From NCBI RefSeq assembly GCF_002994745.2, contig NC_037093.1:66607510-66671509 (forward strand): a stretch of DNA of 64,000 bases, read 5' to 3'. This document shows, piece by piece, positions 42,271 to 54,429 of the stretch. Each line of letters begins with the position of its first letter. The stretch's first letter is position 1. The notes below the pieces were generated by a model that did no database searches, had not been told where the DNA came from, and saw nothing but the letters and a program-made list of their open reading frames with translations. A program made the translations under genes and the position numbers. Source of the DNA: Rosa chinensis (Eukaryota; Streptophyta; Magnoliopsida; Rosales; Rosaceae).

Positions 42271-43197
42271 ATGTCAAACACAAACAAACTTGATTTTGTT
42301 CCATTGGATTATGCAGGCAAAAGGTACTTAATTTGGGTCACTGATGTCGAGATCCACCTCATTGCCCGTGATTTATTGCATACAATCCAAGAGCTTTGTC
42401 TTATAGAAACAGCTCCAGACCCTCAAACTGAGAAAGATAATTCCAAGGCACTTGCCTTTATGAAACGTCACATGGATAGTGACCTCCAGTTTGAGTTCAT
42501 AAATGAGGATAGCGCCATAAAGCTTTGGCATGCGCTTCGCGAACGATATGGCAATGTTCGTGACTCCATTCTTCCGAATACAGAAGCAGAATGGAACGAT
42601 CTTCGCTTCTATGAATTTGACACTGTCATGCAATTTTATTCGGAAGCTCTCAGCATCAAAGCAATGATGCGTCTCTGTGGAAAAACAATCACAGAAGACC
42701 AATTGATTGAGAAAACCCTCAATACCTTCCCCGTCTATGCTATGAGGTCCTCTGACTTATTCCGGACTCATGTAAATGCAAGGCGAATCACAAGTTTTCA
42801 ACAGCTTATTGAAGCTATGGTCACTACTGAAAGACATGGCAATGAACTTGTGAAAAGAAGATTTGATAGGCTTCAAGATAGCTATCAAGAGCATCGTCCT
42901 ATGGCTAGAGAAAGTCGCCATCGACGTCATGATCCATACGATCGAAATGCTCAAGAAGGTAATCGCTCAAGGCGACAATCCCACGACCGTAGGAGGCGTG
43001 ATTTTGAGGGAAATAGGGTTGGAAACCATGGAGCCAACGTTGGCCATGGGCACCACTTTCCAACGCCACCAGTCCTAGGGACTATGCATATTGCGCCAAT
43101 GCGCCTCAATCAAGGGAGAATCCTCTTTATGGTGTCTATTTCTGATATGGAACGTCTGATCAATGGACCTGAATTTGCAATGTACCTACGAAGGTAG
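42271..43197 (+). CDS. Copia-1 gag
   Basis: This 308-codon ORF starts MSNTNKLDFVPLDYAGK and carries the gag helices (LWHALRERYGN, LRFYEFDTVMQF, EKTLNTFP). A basic tail rich in Arg and His follows. The usual zinc knuckle is missing and the ORF ends after GPEFAMYLRR with TAG. Gag proteins form the virus-like particle around the element's RNA. A stop-then-AT-rich stretch (43198-43540) follows where a protease should be. Confidence 0.75.
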   Translation: MSNTNKLDFVPLDYAGKRYLIWVTDVEIHLIARDLLHTIQELCLIETAPDPQTEKDNSKALAFMKRHMDSDLQFEFINEDSAIKLWHALRERYGNVRDSILPNTEAEWNDLRFYEFDTVMQFYSEALSIKAMMRLCGKTITEDQLIEKTLNTFPVYAMRSSDLFRTHVNARRITSFQQLIEAMVTTERHGNELVKRRFDRLQDSYQEHRPMARESRHRRHDPYDRNAQEGNRSRRQSHDRRRRDFEGNRVGNHGANVGHGHHFPTPPVLGTMHIAPMRLNQGRILFMVSISDMERLINGPEFAMYLRR

Positions 43198-43547
43198 TCG
43201 CATCATGGTGATCAAGACTTCGAGTTCACAAAGACTTTAAATCTGGCGATGAAGACAAAATACCGCAGATTTTTATTTATAGTCTTTTATTTTTCCAAGA
43301 ATTATGTCATGGCAATTATGCCTTATATCAATAAAATGACTTATTGTATTAACTCTTTCCCTCTAAGCGTACTCAAGAGTACTTGTGATGTCTAGGCAAG
43401 GTTTGATCTGAGAGAACGGTTTTAAAAGTGAGCAACGCTCCACCAAAATCTCGCCTTACCTTACCTGGTCACAACTAAATTGAAATTGCCGAACGGATAG
43501 AGTGACTACGATTTGTCTACGATTTGATTTTTATATTGGATTAGATT

Positions 43548-45350
43548 ATGGTCACGAAACTTTGGTGTCATCATTGGATATTATTAATAAAGTATCGATT
43601 TATTTTATCTCATGTCGTAGACATGTTTTTCGAACTTTATTATTTCAAAGATATAAGAGCCAATGGTTTTCATGTGGAAACACATTGTGAGAATGGACAA
43701 GAGTTCCTTTGCATCACCTCTAATGACTACGGACATAAACGAGTATTAGAGAAACTTATGTGTCGCTCTAGTGGGTTGTATGCAACCACTATTCGAGTCA
43801 TTGAATCCAACCATGTCATGAGAGATGATTTATGGGATTCCGACACGTATAGGCTTTGGCACGACCGTTTGGGACACCCAGGTCGTGACATGATGATCCG
43901 TATATTAAAGACTTCACCCGGACATCCCTTTTTCAGAACGAAAGGAAGTAAAACTTGAAATTTGGATCAAGGAGGAGCACCTGCGCCTCACGGTGCCTTC
44001 CCCCTTCAAGTCCGGCCACCACTAGCCGGCGCCGCCATCCCCCTGCGGCTCAAGGGTGGCTTTGACGCCACCTCTGCTCCTCTGACTCAAATTTCGACTT
44101 CTAAAGTCCATTGTGACTTCATGGCTCAACCAAAATCCTCATTGGTTGTTTCCAAAGCCCATCATTCGTTCTGCAAAGCCTGCTCTTTAGCAAAGTTAGG
44201 ATCGAGACCATCCTATGCAAAGGACACCAAAGAAAATATACCATTCTTGCAAAGAATCCAAGGTGATATTTGTGGACCTATTCAACCACCATGCGGACCA
44301 TTTAGATATTTTATGGTGTTGGTTGATGCATCGACACGCTGGTCACATGTCATGCTATTGTCCACAAGGAACGCTGCATTTGCTAAACTCCTAGCACAAA
44401 TAATTAAGTTACGGGCTCACCACCCTGATCATCCCATTAAGTCTATAAGATTAGACAATGCTGGGGAGTTTACATCAAAGACTTTTGATGATTATTGCAT
44501 GTCCATTGGGATTGATGTTGAACATCCTGTTCCTCATGTTCATACCCAAAATGGTCTCGCAGAAGCCACCATTAAACGACTACAAATGGTTGCTCGAGCA
44601 TTGGTGATGCGCACCAATCTCCCTATTTCTGCTTGGGGCTATGCAATATTGCATGCAGCTGTGCTTATTCGTCTGAGGCCCACTGCCACTCAACCCTTCT
44701 CTGCGTCCCAGATGGTTACTGGGTATGAGCCTGATGTCTCACACTTACGCATATTTGGGTGTGCAGTCTATGTGCCTATTGCGCCGCCACAGCGCACCAA
44801 AATGGGTCCTCAAAGACGATTAGGCCTTTATGTTGGATATGATTCTCCAACAATTATCCGCTACATAGAACCCTTGACAGGCGATCTCTTTACCGCTAGA
44901 TTTGCGGATTGTCACTTCGATGAGACAGTCTTCCCGTCGTTAGGGGGAGATAAGAACATCAATGTTCAACAGGAACGACAGGAATTGTCGTGGTCTGTCC
45001 CCACTCTGTCTCATCTTGATCCCCGAACCGCACAGTCAGAAATTGAAGTGCGGAGAATTCTCGATCTTCAGAACGTAGCAGATTCGATGCCTGATGCGTT
45101 TTCTGATATCGCTAAAGTGACGAGATCACACATACCTGCTGCAAACGTGCCTGCAAGGATTGATGTCCCTAAAAGTAGAGGACATGACGCCAACTCAAGA
45201 ATGCATGAGCATGGCGCCAACGTCCCATCTCTCAATGATGGTGACGTTGTGGCTAGGCCCACGGCTCCCGCCAAGAAGCGCGGGAGGCCCATAGGTTCGA
45301 TGGATTCTCGCCCAAGAAAGAAAGCGAGTTCGGCACAAATAATCCATTAA
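43548..45350 (+). pseudogene. Copia-1 GAG-pre-integrase and integrase
   Basis: The first part (to 43958) ends YRLWHDRLGHPGRDMMI...FRTKGSKT and a TGA. The same frame then continues through a GC-rich linker (43962-44070) into integrase (CSLAKLGSRPSYA, GDICGPIQPPCGPF, LVDASTRW, RLDNAGEF, HTQNGLAEATIKR) and a C-terminal tail with KKRGRPIGS. A frameshift near 45345 separates it from RT. Apart from the TGA and the shift, the integrase looks intact. Confidence 0.85.
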
Positions 45351-45415
45351 TCATCGATGTAAATAATCCATCTCATGAGAATATTCCGGATTATGGTTAT
45401 GTCCAAGAGACATCA

Positions 45416-47335
45416 TTGGGGGACGCTCCAATGTCAGAACCAACTCCAGAGAATAGAGAGATCTCCATAAATTACACTAGTGTACATGAGATGATGGATA
45501 GAAATTCTATGGCGATTGATGATGCATTTGCATATCATATTGCAAAAGGAATTATAGAATATGATGATATCGAACCTCGCTCTGTTGAAGAATGTCAACA
45601 AAGAGCGGATTGGCCTAAATGGAAAGATGCAATCCAGGTTGAATTGGATTCACTAACAAAGAGACAGGTATTTGGGCCTGTAACGCAGACACCCCCAAGT
45701 GTAAAGCCTGTTGGCCATAAATGGGTCTTTGTTAGAAAGCGTAATGAGAAAAACGAGGTTGTTAGATACAAAGCCCGCCTTGTGGCGCAAGGTTTCTCAC
45801 AACGCCCTGGAATTGACTACGAGGAGACATATTCTCCCGTAATGGACGTTATAACGTTCCGCTACCTTGTCAGTTTGGTAGTTTCCGAAAAACTTGACAT
45901 GCAGCTTATGGATGTGGTTACAGCATATCTCTATGGGGATCTAGATTCAGAGATATATATGAAGGTTCCAGATGGACTTCAATTACCCAAATCAAGTGGC
46001 TCTAAACCACGGAGCGCGTTTTCAATAAGATTAAAACGCTCACTATATGGATTAAAACAATCCGGACGGATGTGGTATAACCGTCTAAGTGACTACTTGA
46101 TTGGGAAGGGATATATTAACAATGAAATATGCCCATGCGTGTTCATTAAAAGAACAAGTTCCGGATTTGCAATCGTAGCAGTTTATGTCGATGACATGAA
46201 CCTAATTGGAACTCTAGATGAGTTGAAGGTAACTGCTAAATACTTGAAATCCGAATTTGAGATGAAAGATCTTGGGAAAACACGGTTTTGTCTCGGTTTA
46301 GAACTCGAGCACCGTAGTGATGGAATCTTGATCCATCAGTCTGCATATACTCAGAAAATCCTAAGGCGCTTTAATGAAGATAAAGCAAAGCCTACGAGTA
46401 CTCCCATGATCGGCCGTAGTCTTGAGCCCGGAAAAGATCCGTTTCGTCCAAGGGATGAGGACGAAGAACCATTAGAGGCCGAGGTGCAATATTTGAGTGC
46501 AATAGGCGCATTATTGTACTTAGCTCAATGCACAAGACCGGATATCTCATTCGCAGTGAACTTGTTAGCTCGACATAGCTCTGCGCCAACACGCCGCCAT
46601 TGGATTGGTATAAAGACAATCTTTCGATACCTAAGAGGTACGATTGATATGGGCCTATTCTATCCCTACAGAGAGAAAAGGAATGACGGAAAATTGGGAT
46701 TGGACCCCAAGAGGCAAAACGCCCCCGTCCATGGAATGGCCGCCGACCATGTTGCCGCCGCCGGCGCCGCCACCGCTCATGGTGGCCGGCATTCTCCTAT
46801 CTCCCTCCATCAAAACGACAATGATGTCTTGATGGGTTTTGCTGATGCAGGGTACCTCTCTGACCCTCACAAAGGTCGCTCCCAAACTGGTTATGTCTTT
46901 ACCATGGGAAGCACTGCGATATCTTAGAGGTCTACAAAACAGACCCTTGTTGCTACTTCCTCAAATCATGCAGAGATTATTGCTCTACATGAAGCTGTAC
47001 GTGAATGTGTATGGCTAAGGTCCGTAATTCGACACATTCAAGGAAGTTGTGGTTTGAAGTCTACCACAAATGAACCTACATGCATTTATGAGGATAATGC
47101 AGCTTGTATTGAACAAATGAAGTTAGGTTTCATCAAGGGCGACAACACCAAGCATATATCGCCTAAGTTCTTTTATAATCAGCAACAACAATCACTCCTA
47201 AAGATTGAAGTGAATCAAATCCGATCAGAGGATAATGTAGCGGACTTATTCACTAAGTCGTTACCTAAATCCACCTTCGAGAAACATGTGAAGAGCATCG
47301 GATTGAGAAAGTTATCCGAACTCCCACGATTATAG
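45416..47335 (+). pseudogene. Copia-1 reverse transcriptase and RNase H
   Basis: RT motifs are in order: WPKWKDAIQVELDSL, RYKARLVAQGFSQRPG, YGLKQSGRMW, and the catalytic AVYVDDMN (about 46180-46200). A GC-rich linker (46690-46800, HVAAAGAATAHGG) precedes RNase H (GFADAGYLSD). A TAG at 46925, where Trp is expected, interrupts RNase H. The frame then continues (SSNHAEIIALHEAV, YEDNAACIEQ, LFTKSLPKSTF) to 47335. One stop separates it from an open frame. Confidence 0.88.
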
Positions 47336-47534
47336 CAATCAGGGGGAGATATCGACATCAGGGGGAGTTATGATGTCTACATGTTCGATCTCGAAGAGTG
47401 AAGGACGTGTTGTGCTCTTTTTGTCCTTCGACCAGGGTTATTTTTATCCCACAGGGTTTTTGTTACCTGGCAAGGTTTTTAACGAGGCAACGGATGAAGC
47501 GTCACCACCAAGTTTGAAGCGGCACAAGGGGGAG

Positions 47535-47741
47535 TGTTGAAGGAATATCGATTTAGTGTGCCTTATCAAACTAGGAGTAGCAATAGGAGAGAAGGTTCTA
47601 GATTTCCCAATCCTACACGGATTGGTATTCCTTGTAACATTAGAACTAGCACTTTGTAATCCCTATATATAGGGCTCCTATTCTCAATAATAAGAATACA
47701 TCTCTCTCATCAATCTCTCTCAAATACATTATACTTAAACA
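47535..47741 (+). repeat. 3' LTR of Copia-1
   Basis: It follows AAGGGGGAG and ends TACTTAAACA, with GATCT next (47742-47746). It is nearly identical to the 5' LTR. Confidence 0.95.
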
Positions 47742-47746
47742 GATCT

Positions 47747-48327
47747 CTTCTTTTCTGATGTTATAGTACTACTTTTGCCTTTGGTTTTTTCACTTTCTTT
47801 TTTCAAGCAGTAAAATGGAACTGAAAAGCTAAAAGTTATACATATCAGGATTCTTTGCATACAATTAATTGCATAGAACTAAATTTTCCTTTTTCTTTTT
47901 TTTTTCAACTTGAATCAACTGTCAGTCCTAATGTAGACTTTACCTCTAATTCCTGAATTCAACTTTACCTCTGAACTACGTACATGGACATATTATACAC
48001 TCTTATTGACATTTGGATACACTTCGAACTGTTTTATGTTCTGTGCCTTCAAATTAGCAAGACTTTTTTTTTTTTTTTTTCGATGACAGCAAGACTCTTT
48101 TTTTGTACTTGAACCTTAAATGCAAACTCATTCGAATCCACTTACAATTATTTTATTTCAACGGGATCCTTATTTATGCACTTATGCAGGTCCACTGTAG
48201 ACAGATGAATCATGGAAGTAAGTTCCTTTCAAAAATATCAATCTATGAACAATGTCAACAATATTGAAACAAAGTGCCTTCACGACTTATACCTTCTCTT
48301 CTAATATAGTTTCCCTCTCATTTTCAG
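47747..48327. other. remaining intron and upstream region of the RPA-like gene
   Basis: This is AT-rich with poly-T tracts. A possible small first exon ends ATGAATCATGGAA before GTAAGT (about 48215), but this is weak. Confidence 0.35.
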
Positions 48328-49870
48328 CTTGAACAAAACATAGAGCATACATTGCTTCGTCACATAAGACTGTATCAGATTACTTTCAAAATCAGAGTTT
48401 GGGCATCCAGACTGTGGAGACCGAAAAAGTATAACAGTGACATATACGATGGCCTCCATTATCTGTTAGTTGACGAAGAGGCAAGGTTTTTACAATTTTC
48501 TTTTTACAATTACCATAATTGTTTCAAAACTCTTAACATAACTTTCTTCATTTCTAAGTCTGTGCAGGCACATGCTATTCACGGTTTAATTGAGGAATCC
48601 ACTTATCCTTTCATGTCCAACAAAATGGAAGAAGGACAGGTGTATGACATTACCAATTTCTATAACCCAAAACCTGTATCAAAATATAAAGTTGCTGGTC
48701 ACGTGGTAGAAGTGTGTTTCAATGGGTCAACAAAGTTTGAGCCTGTAATGGATGCATTCCCTCCAATCCCAGAACATTCATTTAACTTCCTTCATTTTGA
48801 CAACTTGGAGGACCAGATGAGGACTCAGACAGTACTTAAGGGTATGCTTATCAGTTCTAAATAAACAACTTCTAAATTTATACATTCTATTAAAAGTCAA
48901 ATCATGCTAACAATTTTTATTTTTATTTTTTATGCAAGATGTTTACGGTTGTATCAAATCACTAATACCAGAACATCAAGTTACTGTCAAAGACACTGGA
49001 AAATTGGAATCAAAATGTGAAATCTTTGTAGAAAATTTGAGGTACGTTATTACTTGATCCATTACATATATTCAATGCTTTGACAAGAAATTGAGAACCA
49101 CCTTTTGAAAAATGCAGGAGGGAGGATATCAAAATTACCTTCTGGGGTGACATAGCTAGAGAGTTTGATATGGAAAGAGTTAAACAGTTATCCCCACCAA
49201 TGCTCGCTGTATTCACGGGTTTAAGGTTGACCAAATTCCAAGGTAAACATTAATTAAAAACAATGATACTGATTATTTTTACAGCTGACAACTACATATA
49301 ATTATTTTTATAACTTACAGAACGGGTAACAGCAGCAACAACAGGCCATACATGCATCATCATCAATCCAGATATTCCAATAGCAAATGAATACAAAGCT
49401 GAGTGAGTCATTTTTATTACAACATTGCTGTATCAGTCAAATCATTCATCTAAAGTCAAAATTCCAGCATTGCCATTTCAAAATATTAATCCCACAGTGT
49501 AAACAAATTCCAGGTTCTCGAAAGAAGGCGACAAAGTGAAAGTACTTCCTGTACCTTTCAAACGGCCAACAGCAGAAGAGATGAAAGACAAAACAACAAA
49601 GTCGGTCTTTGAATTAAACACATGGATCCAGATATATACATGGTATGACAAATAATTTTCATTTCTACGTTCCTCTAATTACATATTTGAGTAAAAATAT
49701 CTTACTCAAGTGTTTGCACTTTTCATTACAGAATAAAACAGTGTATTGCACTGCTTCGATCCTCGGTTTCCAGTCCATAATGGTTGGTGGTATAGAGGCT
49801 GTTCAAAGTGTTTTAAAGAACTGAAGCAAAGAGAGGACAGTGGTGAATTAATTTGTCCTAAACATGATGT
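48328..49870 (+). pseudogene. RPA-like (replication protein A large subunit) module 1 of Helitron-1
   Basis: Exons at about 48328-48480, 48568-48841, 48939-49041, 49118-49242, 49321-49402, 49514-49642 and 49732-49870 have good splice borders. They encode OB-fold segments of an RPA70-like protein: ITFKIRVWASRLWRPKKYN, VYDITNFYNPKPVSKYKVAG, CEIFVENLRREDIKITFWGD, then a C-terminal zinc-finger region (GWWYRGCSKC...CPKH). RPA-like ORFs are known cargo of plant Helitrons and bind single-stranded DNA. A two-base shift before HNGWWYRGC in the last exon breaks the frame. The donor after 48480 is GC, not GT. Confidence 0.72.
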
Positions 49871-51271
49871 GTAAGTAGCTATGCTATGGTAAATAATAAA
49901 GCATACAAAACACTTGAATTCACAGTTAACTAATTCAAAGTAATTAGTATTGAATTCAATAGTACTGAATTCACAAATATTAGTATTGAATTCAACAGTA
50001 TTATTGAATCATGAGGTAACAAGGTTCGAAAGTTGGAACTGCCTACTAATCATCTGAGATGAATTACAAGGTATGACTTTTTCCATTTCAAATATTACCT
50101 TTGCTGGCTGTGTATTTTCTTGCAGTAGTTGGAACTGGCATAATATATATGAATTACAGAAATAGAATATATAGTTTAAAATAGGAACAGATTCTCATTT
50201 CCAACTTAATAGGCCAGTATTACTCATCCATAAGCTCCGGTTGGTGGAGATCATAGCATGTATAAAGGCATAGTCTTCTTCTGATGGCTGACCAAATCAT
50301 GTAATTTTGGTTTTCTGACATTATTAGCACATTGATTACATCCTTAAACTAAAATATAGTATTCATTGAAACAAGCTAAAGAATCAGAACACAAAGAAAA
50401 TATCTCTATATTGTGTTGGTAAAAAAAGTATAGCTGAGCAATAAAAGATATTTGTTCTTTGTACAATATTGAAAAGAATATCATGAAAGTTTTACTGCTT
50501 AGTGATGTTTTCGGTGTTTATCTTCTAAGCTTGAACTTTTTTACTTTATGTAGTAGGTTCTTGAACTATAATCATGATTGTCAAGGTTTTGCAATACACT
50601 CATTTGAATTTGTGGTTTCAGCCATCATTTTGTGATTTCAATTAGTATAATATTTATGCTTTGTCATTGAAAGATTATTAAGGTTCCTCAGTTCCTCACA
50701 AGTTAGCAAGATCTGCAGTTACTGAATTTTATTCAGACATTATCTCCTTCATGTCGTGTACAGATAATGAAGATAATTAGCTGGGTATTATGTTCAAAAA
50801 GAAAATTGATCTTCTGCATATAGTTTTCCAATGCACTGTACAGGTTTGCTGACTGCGGTGCAGAAGGACTACTTTAGACTTCTACATTATCAAGAGTTGC
50901 ATTTAGATGATTGTGGAGATCGTGTTTCTCAGTTGTTACATGTTGAATTAACTGCCCCAGCTTCACATTTTAAAAACAATGATATTCTAGAAGACCTCAT
51001 GATTCAAATTTGTGTATAGTAATTAGCTATAGTACCAGATTTTGGATCATGTAAAACAATGTTTGATGTGTATACGCAACACATTTATATAGTGTACCTA
51101 ATATTTGTGAATTCAATACTGTTGAATTCAATAATAAAGTAGTCCTCATAATTCAATAATACTGTTGAATTCAATACTAAAGTAGTCCTCATGATTCAAT
51201 AATACTGTTGAGTTCAATGCTAAAGTAGTTTTTTTTTTTGGCTCCTGTGTTTTTATTTTATCAAAAATAAG
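49871..51271. other. spacer between the two RPA modules
   Basis: This is AT-rich. GAATTCAATA-type tandem motifs occur at 49930-50010 and again at 51110-51230 (unit about 46 bp, AAGTAGTCCTCATGATTCAA). A 62-codon ORF at 50831-51019 is not recognised and is probably chance. Confidence 0.45.
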
Positions 51272-54087
51272 ATCTCTTTGGCTGTGTGAAATCAATCGTG
51301 CCAATTGAAGAAGTTAATACCAAAAATGGATTAGAATCAAAATGTGAAATTACCCTCCAAAACTTAAGGTACAATCTACTTTGCTTTGCACCACCACTAT
51401 ATAAAAATTTCCAAACCTCTCGAACTCAACTATAACATCTTCCTGACAAATGTATCATGTTGGTTTTGCATAACTCAAATCCAGGAGAGAAGAGATCAAG
51501 GTGACATTATGGGGAGACAGTGCTAGAAAGGTTGACATAGAGACTATTGAAAATCTACCTCCACCCGTGCTTATGGTGATGACCAGTTTGAAAGTTAAGA
51601 AGTACAAAGGTAATACATGCATAAGAATTAATTACACTGCATTATTGAAATTTATAGTCCTACTTAATTGTATTCTTCTATTCACAGAAAACCATCAAAC
51701 ACCAATCATACTTGCATTTTCATAAATCCAGAAATCCCACAGGCAGAACCCTACAAAATCGAGTAAGTTGAATATTTAACATTTTTTTTAGGATTAAATT
51801 CTGCTTACTACCTTATACTTTCAAGGGTTCATCAATTCAGTCCCTGCACTTCTAATTTAATCAGAAAAGTCCTTGCACTCTCCAATTTCATGAAATCGAT
51901 CAAATCCATCACTATTCGGTCAATTTTCGCTGTTAAAATGCTGACGTGAGACCTTTTCATAGGAAAAATTCCCAAACTACCCATCGCTCGGCAGCCCACC
52001 GACGTGTTAGTGTTGTGAATGCAGATGGGTAGTTTGGAAATTTTTCTCGAAAATTGACAGAGTGGTGACGGATTGGATTGATTTGATGAAATTAGAGAGT
52101 GCAAGGACTTTTCTGATTAAATTAGAAGTGCAAGGACTGAACTGATGAACCCTTGAAAGTACAGGGTAGTAAGCAGAATTTAGTCCTTTTTTTTATACAC
52201 CACATCTTCCTCCTCACTGCATGTTTCCTACCAACATTTCTGCAAAATTCAAGGTTCTCCAAGGCAACAGATAATATCAAAAAACTGCCCACTCCATACA
52301 AACAATTAACAGCAGCAGAAGTCAAAAAAGTGGATAAAACCACTGTGCGTAAATTGAACAAGCTTAACCCCAAAGAATACAAGGTAAAAAATTGAAGCTA
52401 TGTCTATATACTTGTTAATCCAAACAACTCACAAAATGACCTCAAATTTCTAACATATTTATGTTCTAATACAGAACCAGTTGGTGTACTGCAAAGCTTT
52501 CATTTCCAGATTTTCAACACATGATGGCTGGTGGTACGAGGGATGCCCACAATGCTACAAACAATTGACGGTGAAGAAAAATAGTGACCTGCAAGTCTGT
52601 CTAGACCACAGCGTGCAAATACCTCTTCCATGGTAAAATCCAAATTTCTAATATCCACTTTTCTGTTAACGATTCGTGAAAATGTATACTGCTGATGTTA
52701 GAATTGATTCTGGGAACACTCAAATCACACAAGTGAGTTGGGTTTGATTGGTTTGCCACTTTTGAAGTTTTAATAATGTTGTTTGAATACTGTGAATCAA
52801 ATATACTGATCATTGTGTTTACAAACACAAAAAAGTCTTACTGAAAGGTGATTACAATTCAAGGAAAAAACACGTCTAAACTCAAAAGTTATGTTCTTTT
52901 TATTACAATTGGGTGATTACTGAAAGAAACCCAATTGGTATTGGGTTTCTTTTATTGGGTGATTCTTTTCCAATTTTGTCTTTTCTAGTGGCAAGTTTGT
53001 ACCTTTTCCATATATAAATTTAAGTTTTGGAGAGTGTTTAAATCAGTCAGGTCCAGCTTTGAATGAAAGCAAGGTTTCTACACAATGCAAGGCTGGAGTT
53101 TAAACTTGGTTATATCTGATTCTTTATGATTTTGTGTAGCCTTATGTCGCTTAATATTTGAACAAAAATTTGACATTTATACTTCACGTCAACATTCTAT
53201 AATTCAATTGGATTTCCTTTGAACCAAATTAATAGTATTAAGATTGCTAAAGTCCAAGAAGTGTGTCTTAAAGGTATGAAAGAACTGTGTACGTATCTTT
53301 CATCATCAAAGGTCACAAGGAAGAAAGTAGGCATATGTCATATGTCATTGTTCTAAATTTATTGCTGTGCAGTCTATTAAAAGTTCATATCTGTAACGAA
53401 TGCCTCTGTTATTCAATAGAGAAACACAATGCAGACAGAGAAACTTACTTTCTACTCTCATATTAATAACCTCATATTTCAATTTACTCTCTCTATACCT
53501 TCTCTTCTAACTTTTCAACATAAAACAGCTCACAAAATTAGCAACCAAATTTATTACTTACTAATAATGATGCATACTTTTACAGTTATAGAGTCCATGC
53601 CACCATTGAAGATCCAAACAGTGAAGCCACAATCAAGCTTAGAGGAAAACCAGCTGAACAATTGTTTGGAATAACTTGCAGAGACCTCATAGACAGGTAC
53701 CCTTATGCTCCACAGGAAACATTACCCCAGGAAATATTGCAAACAAAAGGGCAAATTCACATTTTCCAAATCCAAATCAATGAGGCAAATGGCTTCATAG
53801 TGAAAGGTATCTTTCCAAGCACAAAGAATCAACCAAGTGCCAGCACACCAGCTCATCCAATGTATGACAAAAAAAGATCTGTCGATAAAGGAAGAAGACA
53901 ACTATTTGCTACCACTCCAGACAAAAAGGCCCGCACTTAACAACTACATGCATGTCAATTTCATTTGTTTACCTATCAATTCTCTGACTTCTTTTCTATA
54001 ACTTCTTACTTTCACAATAACAGGGAAGGAAGCACTGAATCAGCAACATCATCCACAAACACTCTGAACAAGGAAAAAATGGACTGA
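51272..54087 (+). pseudogene. RPA-like module 2 of Helitron-1
   Basis: A second, diverged set of exons repeats the C-terminal part of module 1: LFGCVKSIVPIEEV, REEIKVTLWGDSARKVD, KKLPTPYKQLTAAEVKKV, GWWYEGCPQCYKQL...CLDH (zinc finger), then YRVHATIEDPNSEATIKLRG and LFGITCRDLIDRYPYAPQ to a stop at 53938-53940. A final exon-like piece (GSTESATSSTNTL) ends at about 54087. The exon after KVKKYK is frameshifted (NHQTP... then INPEIPQAEPYKIE). A MULE-MITE sits in the next intron. Whether modules 1 and 2 ever formed one protein is uncertain. Confidence 0.65.
51791..52186. mobile_element. Mutator-like MITE in an RPA intron
   Basis: Ends GGATTAAATTCTGCTTACTA and its near complement TAGTAAGCAGAATTTAGTCC form long inverted repeats (about 150 bp). 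The 9-bp duplication TTTTTTTTA flanks it (51782-51790, 52187-52195). The 396-bp unit is non-coding. Its ends resemble those of the larger Mutator-like element at 29366. Confidence 0.82.
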
Positions 54088-54429
54088 AATATCATGTCAC
54101 TCTTTGTGTAAATAGAAATGGAGGTAGCAACTTTTTGGACAACCTCCACAGCTAATCATCGCTAAGCTAACAAGCTCTCAGTAACTGATGTTACTTTTGA
54201 TATAGTCACTACATTAGCCTATAAGTAGTCACTGTATTTTGGAGAAGCTGTTTTAACAGCATTTGTAATATATATTTCAACATTACCAGAACATCTATAT
54301 TAATGGTAATGTTAGCTCCTGATATGGAACATCTATATTCATGGTAATGTTACTACTGTTTTAACAACAGTTGTATTATATATATGAACTAAATTTTCTG
54401 TCTTTCAAAACTTGCACAGTCCGTTCCAA

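Larger units (their letters stand above)
41174..47741 (+). mobile_element. Copia-1 retrotransposon, young, lacks a protease
   Basis: The 207-bp LTRs (41174-41380, 47535-47741) differ at only about three positions, so the insertion is recent. The 5-bp duplication GATCT (41169-41173, 47742-47746) is perfect. After the 5' LTR comes CGTTATCAGCACGACTC, and a polypurine tract AAGGGGGAG precedes the 3' LTR. Order inside: leader, gag, GAG-pre-integrase, integrase, RT, RNase H. The protease is missing, and three lesions (TGA at 43956, a frameshift near 45345, TAG at 46925) break pol. It lies in the intron after the aldo-keto reductase exon. Confidence 0.95.

Noticed and set aside
43962..44075. Separate proline-rich gene in the GC-rich stretch of Copia-1
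   Set aside because: It is in frame with the integrase and has counterparts in Copia-2, so it is a pol linker.
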